The notes under the pieces are model-generated. The model was not told the DNA's origin. It saw only the letters and a list, made by a program, of their open reading frames with translations, and did not search any database. This document shows, piece after piece, positions 1-5,820 of a stretch of DNA of 9,431 nt. Numbering within the stretch: the first letter of the stretch is position 1; each line of letters starts with the position of its first letter. The position numbers and the translations under genes were made by a program. This DNA is from Chitinophagaceae bacterium UBA1946. Lineage in GTDB: Bacteria; Bacteroidota; Bacteroidia; Chitinophagales; Chitinophagaceae. The stretch spans positions 1-9,431 of the forward strand of contig DDEU01000025.1 in NCBI GenBank assembly GCA_002336815.1, read 5' to 3'.

Positions 1-23
1 TTCATAGGGTACGGATTAAAAAC

Positions 24-56
24 GAACCGGGGTTTTCACCCTGGTTCTATTTTTTT
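24..56 (+). terminator. Intrinsic terminator of an upstream gene
   Basis: A 9-bp stem (24-32 with 39-47, including one G-T wobble) closes a 6-nt loop and is followed by a T-rich run from 48 to 56. This is the standard shape of a rho-independent terminator reading rightward. The gene it would serve lies left of the window. It also separates that gene from the promoter of the next one. Confidence 0.7.
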
Positions 57-68
57 ATACAGCTTTAC

Positions 69-76
69 CATCTTTG
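69..76 (+). promoter_or_regulatory. Possible Bacteroidota -7 promoter element
   Basis: CATCTTTG matches the Bacteroidota -7 consensus TAnnTTTG at all but the first base and lies about 24 bases before the first ATG of the 100-543 gene. A matching -33 TTTG is not obvious, because that position falls in the tail of the preceding terminator. Transcription would start near 82, giving a short leader. Confidence 0.4.
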
Positions 77-99
77 TACCCCGAATAAATTTCAGCATC

Positions 100-543
100 A
101 TGATGCAAAAAAAGAAAGTAGGCGTTGATGTGATATTGGATGTTTTGAAAGAAGCACAGTCAGCATTTCCGGCCTCTGAATTTATCAGCAGCCTTTTATT
201 TCAATACCAGGAACGTGGAGGACTCAGTAAAAAGCAACTGGAAGGATTGCATAGCAAAGCATCCAAAGCGCCAGGTATTGCAGAAGCAAAACTGGCAACA
301 CTGCAGGCCATTATTTTAAAAAAGCCTACCAGGTATAAATCACCCATGCCATCTTCTGTTTCCGACAATCTTCCGGTTAAAGATGTGGCTGCAGGAGAAA
401 CCATCAACGCCATCCTGCTAAAATATCCCGGCCATAAAAGAGTACTGTTTTATAAAACGAAGTTTGACAACAATGAAATTTTTTCGGCGGCTGAAAAAAC
501 CGAACTGGAAAAATTCAGAAAATTGTTGCTGGAAAAAAAATGA
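100..543 (+). CDS. Small hypothetical cytosolic protein, 147 aa
   Basis: I do not recognise a named family. The product is lysine-rich with no signal peptide or membrane segment. It reads as mostly helical in two parts: residues 10-80 (helices around 10-20, 27-37, 44-56 and 59-73) and 94-147, joined by a proline/serine-rich stretch near 82-92. The C-terminal part has a short beta-like piece (VLFYK, 115-119) before a charged helix rich in Glu and Lys. Two adjacent ATGs (100 and 103) could each start translation, and there is no Shine-Dalgarno sequence, as is normal in this phylum. The gene has its own likely promoter and a shared terminator downstream, so it is probably monocistronic. It resembles small conserved proteins of unknown function common in Chitinophagaceae, but that is an impression only. 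The gene is likely real; the function is unknown. Confidence 0.75.
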   Translation: MMQKKKVGVDVILDVLKEAQSAFPASEFISSLLFQYQERGGLSKKQLEGLHSKASKAPGIAEAKLATLQAIILKKPTRYKSPMPSSVSDNLPVKDVAAGETINAILLKYPGHKRVLFYKTKFDNNEIFSAAEKTELEKFRKLLLEKK

Positions 544-556
544 CGTAACCAGCTAT

Positions 557-592
557 AAAAAAAGCGACCTGTTTACGCAGGTCGCTTTTTTT
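557..592. terminator. Bidirectional terminator between convergent genes
   Basis: A near-perfect 15-bp stem (557-571 with 578-592) closes a 6-nt loop. Its GC-rich core is AGCGACCTG, and the outer part is A-run on one side and T-run on the other. Both strands therefore end in a U-tract after the hairpin. It sits 13 bases after the stop of the plus-strand gene and about 15 bases beyond the stop of the minus-strand gene, so it most likely ends both transcripts. Confidence 0.92.
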
Positions 593-607
593 TACGAAGG
601 ATGATTA

Positions 608-1585
608 TTAACTAAACAATCCGCCTTTCTTCAACTCTGTAACACCTTCGCCGATCAGGAATCCATTTTGATATATCTGAACCTTGTAATTTCCCTTCTG
701 GAAACTTGTGCCAGGAGCAAATCCAAATTCAACATTTTTCCTTTTAGCAGTTTCCACATCAACAGGAACTTTAGCGGTAAAAGTTTTTTCACCTTCTTCT
801 CTTGTTGTAAAAGTACCGGACCCACTATTTTCGCTGGTGATCACTTTTCCATCCGGGCCAATGATGCTTACAAAAAGATCAGTGCTGCCCGTTTGTGCAA
901 TTCGGTTGTCAACGTCAAATGCGATCAACAGTTTGTCAACACGTTTTGCGGTGGTAGACACTTTTTCTTTCCCATTTCCTTTTACATTGATTGGTGTAAC
1001 ACGAATATTAGAAGCATTTAAAGTAGAAGCAACATCCACTTTTTTCGCAAGCTCATCTTTGGCGGTGGTAGTGGTAGTAAGATCCTGTGTTAACTTCTCT
1101 TTGTCCTGTGTTAATGCAACCTTGTCTGCAGTAAGATGTTCGTTTTCTTCTGTCAGTCTTGCTACATCAGCTTCCATGGTAGTGATCTTACCATTCAGAT
1201 CTTCTATCAATCTTTTTGCTTTAGCCAATTCACCGGCAGTTGCATTCTTCTTATTCAAAATGGTGCGTATCTCGGCTTTCACTTTTGCAATTTCAGTGTT
1301 CTTATCTGCTAGCTTGCTTTCCATGTCTTTGTTAACAGTCGACATTGAATCAAGCCTTGCCAGTGAAGCGTCAAAGTTCTTTTGAATATCACTTTTTTCG
1401 TCACTCACTTTAGCAATCTGCGTTTGCTGCTGCTGAATCTGTTCACTTGTTTTGCCTTTGTCAGCAATGGTATAAGCACCTAAGCCAACAACTGCCGCAG
1501 CAAGAAGGCCTATAACAATATTTTTATAAGATTTTTGTTCCGGTGCTTTTTGTTCAGCAGTTGTTTCAAAATTTGATGTGTTCAT
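608..1585 (-). CDS. Membrane-anchored coiled-coil protein with C-terminal beta domain, 325 aa
   Basis: No named family is recognised. Three parts are visible. There is a short hydrophilic N-terminus (1-21), then one transmembrane helix rich in Ala, Gly and Val (about 22-41). A long Lys/Glu/Asp/Ala/Thr-rich region with heptad-like spacing of Leu, Ile and Val (about 45-188) should form a coiled coil. The Gly/Val/Phe-rich C-terminus (about 190-322) reads as a beta sandwich, with a PDGKV turn near 244-248 and strand pairs such as NYKVQIYQNGFLIGEG. The basic N-terminus and single anchor suggest that the coiled coil and beta domain face the periplasm. Long coiled coils of this kind are often mislabelled as SMC or chromosome-segregation proteins; no ATPase motif (Walker A or ABC signature) is present. 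The ATG at 1583-1585 precedes the anchor, and the upstream leader is AT-rich without a Shine-Dalgarno sequence. A structural or envelope-spanning role is inference. Confidence 0.8.
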   Translation of the reverse strand: MNTSNFETTAEQKAPEQKSYKNIVIGLLAAAVVGLGAYTIADKGKTSEQIQQQQTQIAKVSDEKSDIQKNFDASLARLDSMSTVNKDMESKLADKNTEIAKVKAEIRTILNKKNATAGELAKAKRLIEDLNGKITTMEADVARLTEENEHLTADKVALTQDKEKLTQDLTTTTTAKDELAKKVDVASTLNASNIRVTPINVKGNGKEKVSTTAKRVDKLLIAFDVDNRIAQTGSTDLFVSIIGPDGKVITSENSGSGTFTTREEGEKTFTAKVPVDVETAKRKNVEFGFAPGTSFQKGNYKVQIYQNGFLIGEGVTELKKGGLFS

Positions 1586-1987
1586 AAAAAATAGTTTTTA
1601 CGATTGAATAAATAATTTTTTAACAGAGATTGAATTAATTAATTGGAGACTCCTGGAGGGTACTTTCCTAAAACCGTGCCATAAACAATGTCGGTGTATA
1701 ATTTAGAAAACGCTTTTGGCATTTCATTAACGGATGCAACTTAGTAGTTCTACTGTTTTTATATGTTATAAATGAATTTTCTATCCACCTGTTAAAATAT
1801 TTTTCAGGAAATATTTCCACGTTAAAATCGGGTGGTGGAATAATTAGGGGCCCTAATAAACAACTTTATAAATCATACTTTTTTTATAAAAATTATTTCA
1901 CTTGATTTATCGATCAGTAAAAGCCAGAGAGATCGATTTTGAAAAAAAAAGCAATAGCCAACTTTAAATAGTTAAGTTATACTTTTC

Positions 1988-2062
1988 AAAAAACCGGGAT
2001 AGTCTCAGCAGGGAAATATTGTTGTGTATTTCCTCTTACCAGGTTGAATGCTGGGTTTTTTT
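1988..2062 (+). ncRNA. Candidate small structured RNA ending in a terminator-like hairpin
   Basis: On the plus strand a 7-bp stem (2004-2010 with 2049-2055, one wobble) encloses an inner hairpin (2012-2018 with 2027-2033, 8-nt loop) and is followed directly by seven T residues (2056-2062). An outer A6CC/GGT6-type pairing (1988-1995) could extend the base. A competing short stem (CCAG/CTGG just before the T run) would also make a terminator. No plus-strand gene lies upstream to own this terminator, so it may end a small RNA. A weak -7-like word, TACTTTTC at 1980-1987, lies just upstream, with no good -33 partner. I recognise no Rfam family. Confidence 0.3.
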
Positions 2063-2146
2063 ATAGGGCAGTTGGCCATTTATGTTCTGATCTCTGTTAA
2101 ACAGAAAAAACGACAAGCGTCAATTCACATCGTTCCGGGTATGAAG

Positions 2147-2212
2147 GGGCAAACAGCAGTGCAGGTTTTAAATTGATCCACTTAAAAATAGCCAGGCTGT
2201 CTACGTTTGCCC
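2147..2212. repeat. Long-range inverted repeat (8-bp arms), possible RNA stem
   Basis: Perfect 8-bp arms, GGGCAAAC at 2147-2154 and GTTTGCCC at 2205-2212, enclose 50 bases. These contain a nested 6-bp A/T stem (TTTTAA with TTAAAA) and an AGTG/CACT option. No T run follows on the plus strand, so it is not a terminator on that strand. It could be part of a structured RNA or a DNA site. Confidence 0.45.
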
Positions 2213-2311
2213 AACTTAAATATTAGAATTCGGTAAAATATTTTGAAGAAAGACAAACCAAAGCAAGCTTTTGGCCGTATGTACAATTGGTTTTTCAAAG
2301 GATATGGATTT

Positions 2312-2347
2312 AAAACGGGGCAAGATTTCTATCTAAGCCCCTTTTTT
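2312..2347. terminator. Terminator downstream of the carboxypeptidase-regulatory-domain gene
   Basis: GGGGC (2317-2321) pairs with GCCCC (2337-2341); inside, AGAT (2323-2326) pairs with ATCT (2331-2334) around a TTCT loop, with a small internal bulge. Read on the minus strand it lies about 20 bases past the stop of the 2369-3355 gene and is followed by GTTTT, so it probably ends that transcript. The plus strand has the stronger U-tract (T6 at 2342-2347), so it would also block plus-strand transcription entering the gene antisense. Confidence 0.7.
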
Positions 2348-2368
2348 ATTTCATCCTTCCTCCGAATA

Positions 2369-3355
2369 TCAATGTTGCCGGCTGCTGTCTGTTTGCAGGC
2401 CCATCAATGCTTTTGGTGCTGTTAAGGGGTAATTTTTTTTAAATTCAGCAGAAGCGCTGAGTATATATTGGTAAAATTCTTCCGCATTGCTGTTCAGTGT
2501 AAAATCATACCCGGGCCGGTACTTTTTCATAAAGTCATCCAGCATTTTTCCTTCCAGCCCGGTGGCAGCCTGTACCGCTTCCTTATTAAATCGGTAGTCA
2601 ATATGGTTTTCTTTCTCTTTATCTACTTTATACTGGTAAGAGGCATTGAGGATATATTGGTAAAAATCGACCACGTTGCTCGCCTGTGTAAATTCAAAGC
2701 CGGGGCGGTACAGTTTCATGAATTCATCCAGGTCTGCCCCATCGAGCCTGGTAATTCTTCTCACCGTAGTTTTATTAAAACGGTAGTTTACATAATTCTC
2801 TTTTTCCTGGTCCATCAGCCGCTCCTGCATTTTTCTTAGCTGGCGGTTGCGCCTGAAGCGAAAAACATTGATCAGTTCATTCAGGTCGGCCCCGGCCGCA
2901 CCGGTCCCGGCGTCCACGCTGGTGCTGATGCCCGGTTTTTGATAGTTAAAGATCTTTGCATATTCTTCCCGGTTGGCAATGGAATCCTGCCGGTAATTTT
3001 TTGCATACACTTTTACTTCTTTCAACGTCTTGAATTTTTCAGCCACCCGTACATGTAGTGAAATGTCAAATCCCCCAATATTAGGGATCTGCTTCACTGC
3101 GAATTTAGCAGTAGGTTTACCCAGGTAGGTAAAAGTGAGGGAATCTTTATCCGAGGTAACAATGGTATAACGGCCCAGTGAATCAGTAACGGCCGAAGTA
3201 CCGCTGCTGCTCTGAATGAATACATCTTTTACCGGAACGGTTTTGGTAGAATCATACACGGTTCCGGTAACTGTCAACTGGCTTTTTGCCCCAGTTGCCA
3301 GGCAAATACAAACCAAAACAATGACAGATATTTTATAAAAAAGCCTCAAGTGCAA
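2369..3355 (-). CDS. Secreted carboxypeptidase-regulatory-like domain protein with duplicated C-terminal module, 328 aa
   Basis: Residues 1-25 form a signal peptide: a basic start, a hydrophobic core (ISVIVLVCICLA), and probable cleavage after AKS or the next residue. No proper lipobox is present. Residues about 27-105 match the carboxypeptidase-regulatory-like beta sandwich found in many Bacteroidota envelope proteins (VTGTVYDSTKTVPVKDVFI, then DSLGRYTI and SLTFTYLG). The rest follows a Bacteroidota family pattern I recognise but cannot name: YRQDSIANREEYAKIFNY (121-138), a Gly/Ala stretch, then an Arg-rich segment (166-175). Residues 182-244 and 245-307 are a tandem duplication of a 63-residue module with about 36 identical positions, including YRFNK, DxFMKxYRPG and FYQYIL. 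No ATG lies upstream of the signal peptide: a TGA directly precedes the TTG at 3353-3355, with another TTG two codons later, so a TTG start is implied. The product is probably exported to the periplasm or outer membrane; its function is unknown. Confidence 0.85.
   Translation of the reverse strand: MHLRLFYKISVIVLVCICLATGAKSQLTVTGTVYDSTKTVPVKDVFIQSSSGTSAVTDSLGRYTIVTSDKDSLTFTYLGKPTAKFAVKQIPNIGGFDISLHVRVAEKFKTLKEVKVYAKNYRQDSIANREEYAKIFNYQKPGISTSVDAGTGAAGADLNELINVFRFRRNRQLRKMQERLMDQEKENYVNYRFNKTTVRRITRLDGADLDEFMKLYRPGFEFTQASNVVDFYQYILNASYQYKVDKEKENHIDYRFNKEAVQAATGLEGKMLDDFMKKYRPGYDFTLNSNAEEFYQYILSASAEFKKNYPLTAPKALMGLQTDSSRQH
2435..2812 (-). repeat. Tandem duplication inside a coding region (2 x 189 bp)
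   Basis: Positions 2624-2812 (residues 182-244) and 2435-2623 (residues 245-307) encode two consecutive 63-residue modules with no gap between them. About 36 of 63 residues are identical. Similarity is still visible at the DNA level, for example around GATATATTGGTAAAA and the CGGTAC/GTTTCAT segment. The duplication is in frame and old enough to have diverged. Confidence 0.88.
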
Positions 3356-3421
3356 TCAATTAGTGGCGGCAATATTAGGTAACAAATACTGTTTATTTTA
3401 TACAGGTACTCATTTTAACTA

Positions 3422-4279
3422 CTATTTTGGTATTTGCATCAGCAGATCGCTGATCACCTGGGGATAGTGTTGGTGCTCCAATGCATGTATCTTTTGAGCC
3501 AGTGTGGCGGCAGTCTCATTGTCCTCTACGGTACAGCTTGCCTGCAAAATAATATTACCATGATCGTATAACTCATCTACATAGTGAATACTGATACCGC
3601 TTTCTTTTTCCTTTGCTGCAATCACCGCTTCATGCACCCTGCTGCCATACATTCCTTTTCCGCCATATTTGGGTAACAATGCCGGGTGCAGGTTGATGAT
3701 CCTGCTCGGAAACTGCTGTATAAGTGCCGGGGGTACCTTCCATAAAAAACCGGCCAGTACAATAAAGTCAATATGATGGTTTTTTAACTCTTTGATATAG
3801 GCATCGCTGCTGAAGCGGCTCTTTTCAATAATCAATGCCGGGATCTGCTCTTTTGCTGCAATTGCCAATACTCCTGCACCGGGTTTGTTGCAAACAACGA
3901 GTGCTATGTTTACAGAACCGGAGTTTCGGAACCTGTCAATGATTTTTTGGGCATTGCTGCCGGTGCCACTGGCAAATATGGCAATATTGGTAACAACAGG
4001 TTTCTTTCCCCTGACCCGGGCCCAGATCTTTGCCAGGTAATTTTTAAAAAAACTGAATTGAGCAAGGGGAATACTGATCAGCAACACACAGGCAGGCCAA
4101 AGCAGGGTGATCAATATAATATATATCATAAACCAAAGCAGTCCTTTTTCGAGGTTTGTAAAGGCCATCAGCTTTTTACCAAGGTATCCGCAAAGGCTCC
4201 CTCCCAGGGCGAAAGTGCTGATTATTAAGATCAATCTCACCTCGTTTACCTTCCAGCGCTGTTTTAGTTTGCTAAACAT
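3422..4279 (-). CDS. purN: DUF6787-like membrane segment fused to phosphoribosylglycinamide formyltransferase, 285 aa
   Basis: PurN transfers formyl from 10-formyltetrahydrofolate to GAR, the third step of de novo purine synthesis. From residue about 96 to the end the protein is a complete PurN domain: NIAIFASGTGSNAQ near the start, NKPGAGV, VLAGFLWKVP, the catalytic INLHPALLPKYGG (Asn196, His198), and IHYVDELYDHGNIILQA, where Asp239 aligns with E. coli Asp144. Residues 1-90 instead carry two hydrophobic helices (about 14-33 and 48-73) and resemble the small Bacteroidota membrane family DUF6787, from MFSKLKQRWKVN to SIPLAQFSFFKNY. The enzyme is therefore predicted to be tethered to the inner face of the cytoplasmic membrane. 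The junction (KKPVVTNIAIF) has no stop, and Val replaces the Met expected at a free PurN start, so a separate PurN start is not evident. I chose the ATG at 4277-4279; an in-frame TTG at 4316-4318 would add 13 residues with little support. The 2369-3355 gene begins 66 bp downstream and may be co-transcribed. Confidence 0.9.
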   Translation of the reverse strand: MFSKLKQRWKVNEVRLILIISTFALGGSLCGYLGKKLMAFTNLEKGLLWFMIYIILITLLWPACVLLISIPLAQFSFFKNYLAKIWARVRGKKPVVTNIAIFASGTGSNAQKIIDRFRNSGSVNIALVVCNKPGAGVLAIAAKEQIPALIIEKSRFSSDAYIKELKNHHIDFIVLAGFLWKVPPALIQQFPSRIINLHPALLPKYGGKGMYGSRVHEAVIAAKEKESGISIHYVDELYDHGNIILQASCTVEDNETAATLAQKIHALEHQHYPQVISDLLMQIPK

Positions 4280-4516
4280 GCAGCAAAAATGAAGGAAATT
4301 TTTTAGAAAAAAGTACAAAACAGGTCAATTGGCAGTGGCTGGCATTCTGTTTACAAAAACATGACAAAAGGATGTATCAAGGTACAACAATCGGCTGAAA
4401 ATCAGGCTGGACAAGGGAAAAATTTTTTTTGCAATGTTGATATTTTGTGAACATACATACTTATTTTTGCAGCCGAGTAAGGGTATTTTTCCACACCATC
4501 ATCCCGAACAAACTGT
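4280..4516. other. Divergent intergenic promoter region between purN fusion and actA
   Basis: These 237 AT-rich bases separate the minus-strand purN fusion from the plus-strand act operon and should hold promoters for both. A clear -7 element for actA is present (separate entry). For the minus strand, a -7-like word reading CATTTTTG lies just before the ATG (about 4284-4291) and would give a nearly leaderless mRNA. Another word, TACCTTGA on the minus strand near 4378-4385, is also only an approximate match. I see no strong operator palindrome. Confidence 0.5.
4462..4469 (+). promoter_or_regulatory. -7 element of the act operon promoter
   Basis: TATTTTTG matches the Bacteroidota -7 consensus TAnnTTTG exactly and lies 47 bases before the actA start. 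Candidate -33 elements are TTTG at 4444-4447 (14-nt spacer, short) or TTG at 4437-4439 (22-nt spacer). Transcription would start near 4475, giving a leader of roughly 40 bases. Confidence 0.6.
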
Positions 4517-5764
4517 ATGAGTCGCTATAGAAAAATCTTAAAAGCTGCGTTTGCAAGTTTACTTCTTGTTGCACTGGTTTCATTTTCAAATAACGTATTG
4601 GCTGCCGATGGCGAGGCTTTATTCAAAGCCAATTGTGCCAGTTGTCATAAGCCTGATGAGGATGCAACAGGCCCAATGCTGAAGGGCGCCAGGAAACGTG
4701 AGCCAAGCCCAGACTGGGTTTACAAGTGGGTGTATAACACCAACGCAATGGTGGAAACCGACCCCTACGCCAAGGCTTTGAAAGCCAAATACGGCTCGGT
4801 GATGAGTTCGCAGAACCAGTTGAAAAAGGACGAAATTACTGCCATACTGGATTGGGCAGATAATTATGTACCACCGGTTAAAAATCCTGCAGGCGGAGGT
4901 GGCGAACCTGCCACCGACAACTCTCTTCTTTTTGGTATTCTCACACTGATCCTTGCGCTGGTAGCCTTTATCTTATTACAGGTTAACAGCAGTCTCCGTA
5001 AATTATCAGATGAAAAAGAAGGTGTTTTAAGATCCGAACCAGTACCTTTTTACAGGAATAAAGCTTATTTGATGACAGCTGTGATCGCCCTGTTTTGTTT
5101 TGGCGGTTACAAGACCATCAATGCGGCTATTGGTCTTGGACGAATGAAAAATTACCAGCCTGAACAACCCATCTACTATTCACATAAAGTACATGCCGGT
5201 ACCAACCAGATCAATTGCCTTTATTGCCACAGTGGTGCACAGGATAGTAAATTCTCCAATATCCCTTCGGTAAATGTTTGTATGAACTGTCATAAGGGCA
5301 TTAAGGATTATAAGGGCGAAGACAAACTGGTTCGTGAAGATGGTTCTCCTGTAAATGGTACTGCCGAGATCCAGAAGCTATACGCTTACGCAGGTTGGAA
5401 TCCTGACACAAAAACTTACGATAAGCCAGGCACACCCATTGAATGGGTTAAGATCCACAACCTGCCTGATCATGTTTATTTCAATCACAGCCAGCACATA
5501 AAAGTTGGAAAACAGCAATGTCAAACCTGCCATGGTCCTATCCAGGAAATGGGCGAGGTAAAACAATTCGCTGAACTGAGCATGGGCTGGTGTATCAATT
5601 GCCACAGGGAAACCAAGGTTGATTTTTACAACAAAGAAACCGGTGCCGGCAACAAATTCTACAGCATTTACGAGAAGTTCCATAATGATATCAAGAACGG
5701 TAAAATGGACAGTGTAACAGTTGAAAAGATCGGTGGAACTGAATGTCAGAAATGTCACTATTAA
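4517..5764 (+). CDS. actA: Alternative complex III subunit ActA, hexahaem c-type cytochrome, 415 aa
   Basis: ActA carries electrons out of alternative complex III, the quinol-oxidising complex that replaces bc1 in many Bacteroidota. Six CxxCH haem-attachment sites start at Cys40, Cys234, Cys255, Cys335, Cys359 and Cys410. Residues 1-29 are a Sec signal peptide (cleavage near NVLA-AD). Residues 30-120 form a class I-type monohaem cytochrome c domain, with Met54 or Met96 as possible distal ligand. A Gly/Pro linker leads to a membrane helix (138-157), a basic 24-residue loop, and a second helix (about 183-200). The pentahaem domain typical of ActA (220-415) follows, ending two bases of context after the last haem site (CQKCHY). 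This order places both haem domains in the periplasm and the loop in the cytoplasm. In Rhodothermus the monohaem cytochrome (ActE) is a separate subunit; here a monohaem domain is part of ActA. The ATG at 4517 is chosen because it directly precedes the signal peptide. First gene of the operon, 98 bp before actB. Confidence 0.95.
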   Translation: MSRYRKILKAAFASLLLVALVSFSNNVLAADGEALFKANCASCHKPDEDATGPMLKGARKREPSPDWVYKWVYNTNAMVETDPYAKALKAKYGSVMSSQNQLKKDEITAILDWADNYVPPVKNPAGGGGEPATDNSLLFGILTLILALVAFILLQVNSSLRKLSDEKEGVLRSEPVPFYRNKAYLMTAVIALFCFGGYKTINAAIGLGRMKNYQPEQPIYYSHKVHAGTNQINCLYCHSGAQDSKFSNIPSVNVCMNCHKGIKDYKGEDKLVREDGSPVNGTAEIQKLYAYAGWNPDTKTYDKPGTPIEWVKIHNLPDHVYFNHSQHIKVGKQQCQTCHGPIQEMGEVKQFAELSMGWCINCHRETKVDFYNKETGAGNKFYSIYEKFHNDIKNGKMDSVTVEKIGGTECQKCHY

Positions 5765-5767
5765 AAA

Positions 5768-5783
5768 ATTAGCTAATTAGTTA
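5768..5783 (+). repeat. Two-copy ATTAGCTA-type octamer after actA
   Basis: ATTAGCTA (5768) and ATTAGTTA (5776) follow the actA stop directly with an 8-nt period. They share the ATTAGC core with the five-copy array at 5821-5858, from which they are separated by 45 bases. The segment also contains the palindrome CTAATTAG. Confidence 0.6.
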
Positions 5784-5820
5784 GGAAGGTATCACTGCTA
5801 ATAAATTCGTTTCTGTTATC

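Larger units (their letters stand above)
1586..2368. other. 783-bp intergenic region, palindrome-rich, no convincing gene
   Basis: This AT-rich gap lies between two minus-strand genes. It contains inverted repeats at 1743-1754, 1784-1789/1834-1839, 1788-1791/1805-1808, 1807-1818 (perfect 12-bp palindrome), 1843-1857 (7-bp arms around one base), 1909-1915/1931-1937, 2004-2010/2049-2055, 2012-2018/2027-2033, 2147-2154/2205-2212 and 2317-2321/2337-2341. An 11-bp inverted pair (1620-1630 and 2090-2100) brackets much of it. I found no coding frame with a recognisable product on either strand; a 60-codon frame at 2243-2425 begins with TTG and runs antisense into the neighbouring gene, so I do not call it. 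The gap should contain the promoter of the 608-1585 gene, but no clear -7 word was found for it. Confidence 0.6.

Noticed and set aside
708..1385. 225-codon plus-strand frame opposite the coiled-coil gene
   Set aside because: It is the complement of a low-complexity Lys/Glu/Thr coding region, which gives long Ser/Val/Phe frames by composition. The minus-strand frame has a coherent membrane, coiled-coil and beta layout.
608..1585. SMC or chromosome-segregation ATPase
   Set aside because: Only the coiled coil is similar; there is no Walker A, Walker B or signature motif and the protein has a membrane anchor.
1586..2368. RNase P RNA, tmRNA, SRP RNA or a known riboswitch in the gap
   Set aside because: I looked for conserved words such as GAGGAAAGTCC (RNase P) and GGAAGGAAGCAG (SRP) and for a tmRNA-like CCA end, and saw none. 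No downstream plus-strand gene exists for a riboswitch to control.
2243..2425. 60-codon plus-strand frame beginning with TTG
   Set aside because: No recognisable product, no promoter or ribosome site, includes the terminator hairpin at 2312-2347 and runs antisense into the end of the 2369-3355 gene.
4280..4318. 13-residue N-terminal extension of the purN fusion from an in-frame TTG
   Set aside because: The ATG at 4277-4279 gives the start expected for the DUF6787-like family (MFSKLKQRWKVN); the extension is A/T-rich and lies in the likely promoter.
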